Made by a program: the position numbers and the translations under genes. The notes beneath the pieces are model-generated. The model had not been told where the DNA came from, did not search any database, and saw only the letters and a list, made by a program, of their open reading frames with translations. From Scedosporium boydii (Eukaryota; Ascomycota; Sordariomycetes; Microascales; Microascaceae), in assembly GCA_002221725.1 (NCBI GenBank), contig NJFT01000024.1, positions 1 through 64,000 of the forward strand: DNA of 64,000 nucleotides. The letters run 5' to 3'. Shown piece by piece: positions 55,114 to 64,000 of this stretch; the stretch's first letter is position 1; every line of letters starts with the position of its first letter.

Positions 55114-57746
55114 CTATAACAGGTGTGTTCCTGATGGGCGGTCAAGAGATCGATCGGCTTTTAATTGTAGAATAAATCCTAGTATAGATTTTGTGGTGTT
55201 TCGATACCCAAGAACGCGTTCCCAGTCCCGACTTTTCCAAAGCGAAGGACCCCCTTCCTCTCGCGCCTTCTTCCCCCGTCCACTCCCAGTCCCAACAGGT
55301 CCTCATAATAACTTTATATACGAGCCCACGGAAGGAATTTCTAACCGAGCAGCTCAAGCAGTGGTGACACTCTCCGACCAGTGGCCAAGTGGTCATTGGA
55401 GCGCTCAGGAGGTTAAAAAATTGCAATTTTCGTAGCTCGTGGGAAACAACCAGGATTCGATCCTGGGAGCGACCCGCGAGCGAGCTTTTTGTTAATTTTC
55501 TTTTTCTGTACCCCTTCTTTTTCTTTTTCTTTCTCACTTTTCTCACAGAATCGCCAAGACCTGCGAGAATCAGCAGACTATTCAAACAAGGTCAATTTGA
55601 TCTCTTCACATCTTGTTGTGATGGCTGCTGGCCATGCCTCGGAGATGCTGAATTCGAAGCCCACATCATCTCGATCCCTAGAGCCTCATGTCTCGTGTCT
55701 AGACTCCCAATTCTTACCATGGTCTAATTGGCATCAGTCCATTCCATCGCCCATAGCACCACACTTGGACGGGGCCTTACTTGAGATAGCCTGGTGGCGT
55801 CCTCGCTGCAGTGGTAACACCCCGACCCATCAAAAAGGGCGGAGATTTAGAGCGGGCCAAGACTCTTGCCCCAGTATGCACAATGCCACGCTTGAAGAGT
55901 TATCATTTTTTGGACCAACAGGGGGGCCCAGCCCCGAACCAAAGGCAGGCCTGGTAGGGTTAATAGCCCCCAATGTCACCCCGCATTCCCAGTTCAGCCG
56001 CGATCTGGACAATGTGGTGCCGAAGCGGCGTGGGTGCGGGCGTGCCGTGCTGTTGGCTCGTGAGAGGACGGCATCACCACCACCTTTTTTTTTTTTTTTC
56101 CCCTACGATCCCAGATCCAATGACTGACGTCGATATTTGTGGTAGCAGCCGAGAGCGGGAATAATGGAACACTGAAAAATGAGACGGCCCAGCGTCGAGA
56201 AGATGTCCCGAGTGTGGGGAACGTGGGAAAAGAGAGAGCTGGGTCTGGCAGAATCAACACACAGACACGGAATAGGGGGGCTCCAAGTGGGCTCCCAGGC
56301 AGTACGAAGTAGCAAGTAAATTGGGACTTGGCGTGGGCTTTTCCCCACGAGCTCCACCCCCGTCTCCGGCGAAAGCGGCCTGGCAGGCAACTCATCTTCA
56401 GTCTTCGGCCGGAGTCTATTCCGCCTTGGAAGTAGTGCGGTGGATCAATATGTTCTATGCATGCAGCGCCAGGCATTCCAACTCACATGCCCTTGCCATC
56501 CCCCATATCCTCTCTATATGGCAGGCACTAGTTCTAGTTGGAGTGTACAATTGCATCCATCCACAGATTATATCCGAATGATATCCACATCACATCCCAT
56601 ATCGTCCCGCCGAGGCAAAGAACGACTCTCACCAGCCAGTCGAGCCCGTGCAAAAAGCGAGGCAGCAGAGCCCCCCAAACAGAAGAACTTGGGGCAACAG
56701 GAAATCCCCGTGTTAATAACATTATTGAAGCTGTTGTCCCTTGATATAACATCCATTTTATAAGGGGCGGGCCGTCTCAAAATATCCTATTGATATCATT
56801 GATTGTGCTCACTTCTTTTCTGACCCGTTCCTCGTTCCTCGTACCTCGAGCTCGATGGCGGAAGGCGCTACCGAAAAGCCTCTAAAACACCCTAATCATC
56901 TCGATGCTTCATAGTCCTGAGTATAGACAGACATCATAAAAGGTGCTTGTACTCCGTAAGACGGACTAGTGTAGGCTCCTCCCTGTTCTCATATTCTAAG
57001 CATACATTCTACGTCCTTCCATCGCCCTTCGCAGTACTTCTTAGAGTCGGATCTAGTCCCTTCTGCCTTGACGCTTTGCCGAGGACCTCCTCCCGACAAG
57101 TTAAATCCGTCATCCTCGCGTATTCTGCACCGGAACACGGCCTGTTTCCCGATCCGATACGACATCATCCATCTTCTCGGCTTCCTCAATTATTCTCTCT
57201 CCCCTTTCTCTTTTCTTGATTTTTTAAGTTTATTCTTTTCCACTTTTCCCTCTTATTATTCGAGTGCGACTGCGGTCCTTTGGATTAGAAACAAAGTGGA
57301 TTCGGTTTTAATTTACCTTTCCCCTCCTTTTCTTTAGAGCTTGACATCAATTTTGTTCAATTGATACACTTCTTCTTGTTAACTATCTGGATCTCCTTTT
57401 TTTTTTGGACCGTCTGCTGTTCTCCTTCAATTTGCCCTTTGTCAGTCTCTACCACTTTTTCCGCGACTGCATTTTTTTGCCCCTCCACATCGACTCTCCA
57501 CACCAACTTTCGACTTCGTCACCGCCCAAAGTCCGACTCATCCACGTCCACTTCCGCTTCTACTCCCCCCTCCCTCCCTTTCCACCCTTCCGCCTCCCCA
57601 ACCTCGCAGCTTCTCCGCGGCTGCGAAACCACCTCTCACCTCTCTCTCTCTCATCCTTCCCTTTTCCCACACACCTCCCCGGGAGAAAAGAAGGAAGGAG
57701 GGAGAAAAAAAAAACCTATCCCAGCCACCCAGACAGATCGCACCTA
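55114..57746. other. Intergenic region (2.6 kb)
   Basis: This holds the Dbp4 3' flank, a tRNA-like segment (55374-55490), one TACGAAGTA (56303), one TACTCCGTA (56950) and, from about 57200, a strongly pyrimidine-rich leader of the FAD synthase gene. The frame upstream of that gene stays open for 114 codons but looks like leader, not protein. Confidence 0.55.
55374..55490 (+). tRNA. Possible tRNA-like or degenerate Pol III element
   Basis: An A-box-like TGGCCAAGTGG (55382-55392) is followed by a T-arm-like hairpin CCAGG/CCTGG (55450-55466) with loop ATTCGAT, and then a T5 run (55486-55490) that could terminate Pol III. The spacing would allow an intron. However, the sequences expected to form the acceptor stem do not pair, and the T-loop is not canonical. 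It may be a decayed tRNA copy or chance. Low confidence. Confidence 0.25.
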
Positions 57747-58974
57747 ATGGCTTTCAACACAACCCTCCAATCCATCCGGTCCCTCCTCCGAACCCCTCTC
57801 TCCAAACGCTCCAAACCTCACTCAGCGAACCAGGCCGTCATCCTATCCGCCGCCGACGCCTCCGACACATCCGTAACCGTTGTCCCCATGCCCGTGGCTG
57901 CCCCGACCGGCCCTGCGGAATCGGGCAAGGAAGTCGTAGTCACCACCACGGCCACCTCCATCTCGTCGTCCAACACCCCCACCGTCGCCGTCGAGGATGA
58001 TCTCAGCGTCGTCGCGCCGCCGAAGGGCGCCATGGTGAATGGTGAGGAGGAAGGCGAGGCTCTTCATGACTTGCCGAGGGTGTGTGCCGCCTTGGATGAG
58101 AAGGTTACGAGGTTTTTGGAGGATGATACCGAGGATGAGGTGTTGCGGAATGTGAAGGAGAGGGTTCTCCAGTCGATGGATGTCATTGCTGAGGCTCTGC
58201 GACGGTATAAGTACGTTAAATTTTGCCGGCAAATAATGCTTTCTGTATTTCCATTGTTTCGTCTTTTCCTTGATCCCACCCTCTCTTCCTCCCACGGAGC
58301 AACAGCGCTCGTGCGCTTCTCGTGGCCCTATATCAGATGCTCTTGACCTCCACCCAAGTCCAAATCACTAACTCACTTTCTCTTGAAACAGACCCGAAGA
58401 ACTCGCCATGTCCTACAACGGCGGCAAAGACTGCCTCGTCCTCCTCATCCTCCTCCTCGCCGGCCTCCACCGCCACTCACAAACCACCGACCCGCCCACG
58501 CCTCCCCCCGAGACCCTCCAATCCATCTACATCATCCCGCCCCACCCCTTCCCCGAAGTCGACGCCTTCGTCGCCCGCTCCTCCAAGACCTACTCCCTCA
58601 ACCTCACCCGCTCCACCCTCCCCATGCGCGCCGCCCTTTCCGCCTACCTCGCCGCGAACCCCCGCCTTCGCGCCGTCTTCGTCGGCACCCGCCGCACCGA
58701 CCCCCACGGCGCTTCCCTCTCCTCCTTCGACGAGACCGACGGCAATTGGCCCCGGTTCATGCGCGTACATCCCGTGCTGGATTGGCACTACGCTGAGATT
58801 TGGGCGTTCGTGCGCGCGCTGGATATCGAGTATTGCAAGCTGTATGATTTGGGGTATACGAGTCTCGGGGGGACGACGGATACCCTGCCGAATCCGTCGT
58901 TGAAGGCGAATGGAGGGTTTAGGCCTGCGTATGAGCTTATGAGTGATTACGAGGAGAGGCTGGGGAGGGAGTAG
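57747..58974 (+). CDS. FAD synthase (FMN adenylyltransferase, PAPS-reductase-like fold)
   Basis: Two exons (57747-58210, 58392-58974; 181-nt intron, split codon AA|A) give 348 residues. The enzyme transfers AMP from ATP to FMN, giving FAD, in the cytosol and mitochondria. The PP-loop signature is SYNGGKD right after the intron. It is followed by FVGTRRTDPHG, MRVHPVLDWHYAEIWAF and the C-terminal LYDLGYTSLGGTTDT, all typical of eukaryotic Fad1. The first 110 residues are Ser/Thr/Ala-rich and not conserved. A helix (about 115-153) precedes the domain. The chosen ATG has G at +4 but a pyrimidine at -3; a later start is possible. It converges with the SUN gene. Confidence 0.92.
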
Positions 58975-60090
58975 GGATCTTCTTCGTGATCTTATATTCT
59001 CCCCCCTTTTCTTGCTTCCTCTTTTCTTACTACTTCGCCATGATTTCGTTGCTTCTCTTTGCTTGAAGGGAGGGGTTTGGTAGGTGGGTGTCATGAACGG
59101 TTTTTATGGACATCAACGATTTCCATTGGAGAATTGGCGTATTCCTCTTTTTCATCCTTATTCTTTTCTTTCTATTTTTTTCCCGCGACCAGGTTATAAC
59201 CCCCTCTCTCTTTTCTCAAATCTTTCATTTCTATATATTTCGGAGGGGAGCATTACATACTACTACTCTTTTTTCTTCTTCTTTTTCATCATGTTTTACA
59301 GCTCGTGGCAGAGAGTAGAAGAGAAGGAGAGAACAGGAGCAGAGAACAAATCGTGGGACGAGACGGAAATACCTAATTCTTTCTGTTCGCGAGAGAAAAG
59401 AAGAAAAGAAAAGAAAACAAAAAACATTTAGATCATGGAGGGGCATAACGGAGGAAGAGGGATTTCCTTTTTTTTTTTTTTCTGTAGAGAGGACATCTGC
59501 ATATAGATATCAGGCTCGATAATCGAGATACTTTCTTTTTTCTTTTTTTCCTTCTTCTTGTCTTCTTCATTTGCCGGTTTCGTACATTGGCTCTCGTCCA
59601 TATATATCTTCCATCTCTCCAGATAATATCTCCGTCGTGTTGAGCTGCTTTTCGGTTTACACGGGATTCACTTAACAAATACCTGACTTGTTCTCGGGTA
59701 GTATAAGGAGAGACACATAACGAGTCAAAGAACGAACCCTCAAGGGGCGCTTGTATAAGAAGAAAGCATGGAAACGTCTATAAACTCAAAGAGGTATCTT
59801 TTCAACACATCAAAAAACACCGTCCCGTACCTGGAACTTGGCATGATCCACCTGCAAACGCCAGGAACTACCTAGGACAAGGAACAAAAAATATAAAATG
59901 AAGAAACAACAATCAAGAACAGGACAAAAGTTGCCTCGTTTTGGTCGAGGCAGCAAACAGAATAAGTACATGTAGACAGTTCTCCTCCCTTCTTCGAATT
60001 CGTATACCATCGCGTCCGTGAACCCTTCATCCATTCGTTTGTTTTTCTTTTTTTTTTTTGGTTTTCTTTTTCTCCCTTTTTCTTTTTCTC
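58975..60090. other. Convergent 3' spacer (1.1 kb)
   Basis: Spacer between the FAD synthase and SUN gene stops. It is strongly T-rich on the plus strand with several homopolymer runs (for example at 59469-59482 and about 60048-60059). No gene seen. Confidence 0.65.
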
Positions 60091-62919
60091 CTAGTTCGTT
60101 TCACGGTCCTCACTCGTGGCAAGGTCGCCGTAGAGCCTCACTCGGTAAAAGCACGTCTTGTTTAGGTCGCCGTGATTCGTCCTGGCCACCACCCGTATGT
60201 GGTCCGTAGTCACGCCAATGTTTATCAGCTCGTCCGAGAGCTTGTAGACATATACCCCTCGATCAACGTTGCTCGAATCGTATTCAAAGCGGCCGATCTG
60301 GAAGAAACATCTGCGGCCGTTACATTGAGGTTGAGAACGCGGGGCGGCATTAGACTCGGACATGTCTCCGCTTCCTCCAGAGAGATTCGAGTCCGACCTT
60401 GACCGATCGGGGAAATGGGTCGTGGCGAAATCGAGGAGGCGTTGTTGCTGGCGGACGCCATCGATGTACGCCCAGATTTCAATTTCTTTGGGTCGCGCGT
60501 TGGGCGCCAGGGTCGCGCCTGGAGGGATGTGCTCGACGACAACATATTCGGGGGTCATAAGACTGCCTAGCTGAATCGACAACTTCACGGGGATCTGTCT
60601 GCCATCGTGATCCGCCCCGCTAGCGCCGCACCAAGCATCACCGTCGTCTTCCCATCGCTGGAACACCGAGCTGTGTCCCAGTGGCGGCGGCGTCCGGAAA
60701 GTCCTCAGCCACCGGGGGCCACCGAAGGTCCGGGCCTTCGAGGGGGGGTTGTACGTCGGCGAAGAGTCTTGCATGTCGATGGTGGCACCGTTGCCGATGC
60801 TGAAGAAGTTGACCCGGTTGCGCAGGTCCTTGTCCCAGCTCGAAAAAATTTGCTGGTTGGCGAGACCGTCGAGGTTGGCGTACTCGAAGGCCTTTCGCAC
60901 GGATTCGTCGACGAGCTTCTTGATTTCCCGGCTCGACAGGGTCTTCACAATCTTTTCGTCGATGGATTTCTGGACGACCTTTTCGAGGTGTTTCTCCAGT
61001 CTCGATTCGGCATCCTTCATCTCGGCCTTGATCTGCTGTCTGTGGGTCGTAAGTTCCGGCTTGAGCAGGCGGACAAACTCGTCACGCGTTAAGAGTACCT
61101 TCGTGAGCTCTGGGTTTTTTAACTTCTCCTTGATTAGAAGATCTAGGTCGTCAGCTATGTCGTCAAGGTTAACGCCGCCACTCGCGGGCGGCGACGATGT
61201 CTTGTTGTCAATCTTCAGAACCTTGGCTATTTTGTCGCTGTTGGATTTGAGCCACCTCTCCCATGACTTAGGAATCTTGCCGCTATCGATATCGGCATTG
61301 ATCTGATCGCGCACGGCCGTCCAGTGCTTGTCCGAAGCGAGCTTGTAACCATCGCGCGTCTTTTCGATCTTGACGACGCTGTCATCTTTCCTAATCAAGT
61401 CTCGGAGGGCGTGCCAGAAGTCGTCCGCGATGACGGGCTTGCCCTTCTTATTGACATCGATGTGGATGACCTTTGGCATCATGGCTTTGAGCTCGTCCAG
61501 GGCCGCTTGTTGCGTCTTGGAAGAACTCCGAAGCCTAACCAGTTCGCGCTGGGCCTCGTGGATCAGGCTGAGATATTCCCCCGTGCCGCCGTCCGAGCTC
61601 CCGAGGCCGCGGCTGATGGAAAAGGGTATGAATTGGTCGAGATTATATCCCATGTGGTCCCATCCATACCACTCGATCTCACTGAGGCTAAAGTTACGCT
61701 TGACCGTGACGAGGTTGATCACCAACCACCAGGTCAGAAGCATCGTGACAACAACGGCTATAGCCTTAGTATATATTTTGAGGGTGCGTAAAAGGCCGCT
61801 AGCCCTTCCAAATCCGACACTTTTGAAGACACCGGAAAGACTGCTGAAAAGTGTCGGGCCACGTCGTGTATTTTCATTTCTGGCACCTTCGGGCGGCGTT
61901 TCCTTGTTCGCGTTGTTTTCTTTGGTCTCTGCAGCCCGCCTCTGGTTACGATTGATATGGGCATGCAAACGAGCAGGAAGGCCCCAACTAGGCGTGGGAC
62001 GTGGGGTGGTGTTCGGATCCTGTGCCCGAGCACCCCGCGGGGTCCGTCCCGGGGGAGAAGTGGGTTTGGGCCGTCCGGAGGAGGACGTGGTTTTGTCCTT
62101 CTGCGGAGTTTTCTGTGGCGTGGAGGTTTTGGGACCGCTGGGACTGCCCTGTGCAGCGGCATTGTCACCTCGTCGTCCGCGGAAGAGTAAGGAACTGAGA
62201 GTCTCCGTAACTTTGGCGCCGCTGCCCATGAGCGAAGATGCCATACCATCACGTCTAGGAGCTGGAGTAGGCGTCAAAGCCAGAACATCGGGGCCAATCA
62301 TACCAGCCCTGACGTTGATGCTGCTCTCTCCTCCAAACGAGCGGCCGGCCGGCGACACAACGTATCCGCGTCCCGGATTCCACATCTGCCGGCGTGCTGT
62401 TGGATCGTGGCCAGGAGTGGCGGTCAACAGGGGATTTGCCCGTCCAACTGATCTGGAAGATACCGGGTCGTCCAAGGGGAAAATTAGTTCATCTCCAGTT
62501 TCATCTACGGTTATCTTGGCGGCCGTAGCAATGATCGGCTCTGTTGCACGAGGCAGCTCTTGTTCCGACTGCGATTCTGTGTCTGTTCGGTCAACCTGCC
62601 GTACCATGTCTGGCAGGGGATCTATCACAGTGTCCGGCTGCGCAGGGGGTTCTGAGGAGGGTTCGAGGGCGGAATCATCATCATCATCTGACACTCCAGC
62701 CGTGGCTTCTAGCAACGCTTCACCAATGGCTTCGTTCAGCTCCCTCTTTTTCCCGCGTCGAGGATTCAATAGCTGGCGAGGCGTCTCGGAGCCGTAGCTG
62801 CTTAGGACCCGCGAGGGCAAAGGGGGCATCTCATCCCGGATGGCAACACCATATCTGACAGTTTCGGGTTCTCGAGATTGCGAAGATTTCGCGCGTGTGG
62901 AGGGTCTTTTGGGGGGCAT
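60091..62919 (-). CDS. SUN-domain nuclear-envelope protein (Sad1/UNC-84 type)
   Basis: The intronless gene gives 942 residues. The N-terminal nucleoplasmic part (1 to about 380) is basic and Ser/Pro-rich with KKR/RGKKR clusters and a short poly-Asp run. One transmembrane helix (about 383-403, AIAVVVTMLLTWWLVINLV) follows. A long Lys/Glu-rich region (about 450-690) is predicted coiled coil. The SUN domain (about 705-935) has FFSIGNGATIDMQDSSPTY, the Cys-containing CFFQIGRFEY and TDHIRVVARTNHG. SUN proteins sit in the inner nuclear membrane and bind KASH proteins to form LINC complexes that tether the spindle pole body and telomeres. The first Met gives the full N-terminus. Confidence 0.94.
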   Translation of the reverse strand: MPPKRPSTRAKSSQSREPETVRYGVAIRDEMPPLPSRVLSSYGSETPRQLLNPRRGKKRELNEAIGEALLEATAGVSDDDDDSALEPSSEPPAQPDTVIDPLPDMVRQVDRTDTESQSEQELPRATEPIIATAAKITVDETGDELIFPLDDPVSSRSVGRANPLLTATPGHDPTARRQMWNPGRGYVVSPAGRSFGGESSINVRAGMIGPDVLALTPTPAPRRDGMASSLMGSGAKVTETLSSLLFRGRRGDNAAAQGSPSGPKTSTPQKTPQKDKTTSSSGRPKPTSPPGRTPRGARAQDPNTTPRPTPSWGLPARLHAHINRNQRRAAETKENNANKETPPEGARNENTRRGPTLFSSLSGVFKSVGFGRASGLLRTLKIYTKAIAVVVTMLLTWWLVINLVTVKRNFSLSEIEWYGWDHMGYNLDQFIPFSISRGLGSSDGGTGEYLSLIHEAQRELVRLRSSSKTQQAALDELKAMMPKVIHIDVNKKGKPVIADDFWHALRDLIRKDDSVVKIEKTRDGYKLASDKHWTAVRDQINADIDSGKIPKSWERWLKSNSDKIAKVLKIDNKTSSPPASGGVNLDDIADDLDLLIKEKLKNPELTKVLLTRDEFVRLLKPELTTHRQQIKAEMKDAESRLEKHLEKVVQKSIDEKIVKTLSSREIKKLVDESVRKAFEYANLDGLANQQIFSSWDKDLRNRVNFFSIGNGATIDMQDSSPTYNPPSKARTFGGPRWLRTFRTPPPLGHSSVFQRWEDDGDAWCGASGADHDGRQIPVKLSIQLGSLMTPEYVVVEHIPPGATLAPNARPKEIEIWAYIDGVRQQQRLLDFATTHFPDRSRSDSNLSGGSGDMSESNAAPRSQPQCNGRRCFFQIGRFEYDSSNVDRGVYVYKLSDELINIGVTTDHIRVVARTNHGDLNKTCFYRVRLYGDLATSEDRETN

Positions 62920-64000
62920 TGTGCCTCACCCAAGGGTAGAAGGGGGGGTGAGGATGAGTGAGGAGTGGTGGTGGATATTGGGTCTCACGCGTTGCGACAA
63001 GCGATATCTGATGGAGCTTGTTCACCGCCTTGATTAGGGAAGGGGATGGGGTGATGAAAATATGAAGGTATGAAACGCAGAGGATAAGGGCTTCAATGAG
63101 GTAAAAGGGAAATGAATTTTGCGAGTATGATGGGTAGAAAAATAGAATTGGCGAGTCTTCGTCAAGGTAAGGTGTTGATGAGGTCGAGTCGCCTGGGTTG
63201 TTTGGTTGTTGACTGGAAGAGGTCGAGGAGAGGTTTGTTGGGGGCAAACACCAATTTTTTGGAGATGTCGAGTTGGAAAGAGCTCCCTAACAGATCCAAA
63301 GGAAACAGGCAAGAATAGGAGCGCTGTGATGTGTGGCTCGTAGTGGTGACCGTGACCGTGACGTGGTGATGTGAAAGAGCGGCTACCAAGTTGGGAGAGG
63401 ATGCGCTGCACCTCCCAATCCCAAGCGAAGATAGCGGCAGCCCCAATGTGATATTCTAGATTTGGTGGCAGTCGCAGATGAAGATGTACACCTGTGCCAA
63501 CAAGTTCTTTGAGCTTCAAACGTCCTGGAAAAAGAAGCAGATGAAGATCCCATGACAGGCACAACAGTCTATGAGATGAGAATGGTCGATGGGGATGGGA
63601 GATGGCAATGATAAAGACTTTGTTAGGCTCGTGAGGGCTGCAATTCAGCCATGTAAGCTGGATGGGCAGGAATGCTGAAAGAAGTCCGCAAGGATTTTGT
63701 CCAGATTTTTCAGGTCCAAGGTCATTGTGTCGCTTGCAGCCTCAGATATGGCAACCCCATTTGGCAGTCCGTTTCCGACCTTTTGAGGAATGTTTTGTTT
63801 TCTTTCCTCTCCTTCTTTTTTTTTCGCTTCCTTTTTCTGCCAGACCTCTCTCAACGCCCTGCCTTCTGGAGATGTACATCCACCGATGAGCTGGACCTTC
63901 ATAGGCTCTCTAGATCCACCAGGACAAACTCGGCCATTGTTGGAGGCTGGTCGGCTTGGGTCGCGTCCGTTATTCGTGGCTGCACCAGGCCTTGACAGGT
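62920..64000. other. Upstream region of the SUN gene, to the window edge
   Basis: Probable promoter and 5' leader of the SUN gene. An 85-codon minus-strand frame (63645-63902) and a 12-codon frame starting ACAATGG near 63936 are present, but no domain or splice model supports a gene. Confidence 0.5.

Noticed and set aside
9994..56311. TACTTCGTA copies as loxP-like recombination sites
   Set aside because: They share only the ACTTCGTA core with loxP arms; there is no paired inverted arm at the 8-bp spacing, so the likeness is coincidental.
57405..57746. N-terminal extension of FAD synthase in the open frame upstream of 57747
   Set aside because: Pyrimidine-rich leader composition, no conservation expected, and the family domain begins far downstream.
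58289..58391. A middle exon in the FAD synthase gene (reading ARALLVALYQMLL)
   Set aside because: It has an acceptor but no acceptable donor, and direct splicing gives the conserved RYKPEELAMSYNGGKD-type join.
61370..62797. 475-codon plus-strand ORF opposite the SUN gene
   Set aside because: Antisense shadow of a coding strand with clear transmembrane, coiled-coil and SUN signatures.
63645..63902. 85-codon minus-strand ORF near the window end
   Set aside because: Lysine-rich frame opposite a T-rich tract, without recognisable features; possibly leader sequence of a gene outside the window.

Overview
The window looks like nuclear DNA of a filamentous ascomycete, probably a Sordariomycete. 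Coding regions have third-position G/C, introns are short GT-AG introns (about 67-181 nt), and the protein families (Spo7, Dbp4, Hal2, CE15 glucuronoyl esterase with CBM1, RGS-LOV) are typical of that group. The species cannot be named from sequence alone. Seventeen protein genes can be supported. Exon boundaries were joined by hand from splice signals and reading frame.

Layout, left to right: 1-1908 (-) edge-truncated cysteine-rich protein with five Zn2Cys6-type modules; 2793-5141 (-) dynamin-like GTPase; 6836-9525 (-) secreted Thr-rich, probably GPI-anchored wall protein; 13675-15700 (+) secreted Kelch protein with one membrane span; 15982-17058 (-) Hal2-type 3'(2'),5'-bisphosphate nucleotidase; 18185-19998 (-) Cld1/ABHD-type hydrolase; 21191-22462 (+) Spo7; 27407-29507 (+) RGS-LOV protein whose LOV core lacks the photoactive cysteine; 32387-33036 (+) small IFI6/ISG12-like membrane protein; 35624-41422 (+) 1932-residue ankyrin protein; 43211-44584 (+) CE15 esterase; 44831-46010 (-) extradiol-dioxygenase-like VOC protein; 47710-48423 (+) MDP-1 phosphatase; 49086-50822 (-) Sec14/CRAL-TRIO protein with an 8-nt micro-exon; 52592-55113 (+) Dbp4 RNA helicase; 57747-58974 (+) FAD synthase; 60091-62919 (-) SUN-domain nuclear-envelope protein.

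There is no obvious metabolic cluster. Most genes are core cell-biology genes: lipid and membrane (Cld1-like, Spo7, Sec14, dynamin, SUN), sulfur/nucleotide and flavin (Hal2, FAD synthase) and ribosome biogenesis (Dbp4). They are mixed with accessory genes for the surface, biomass breakdown and signalling. The Cld1-like and Spo7 genes diverge from one 1.2-kb spacer and both act in phospholipid metabolism.

Gene density is uneven: 22.5-35.6 kb holds only two genes. The spacers, but none of the exons, carry at least 15 exact copies of a 9-mer, TACTTCGTA or its complement. The most noteworthy signals are the five-module Zn2Cys6 protein, the cysteine-less LOV domain, the dispersed 9-mer and the Sec14 micro-exon.
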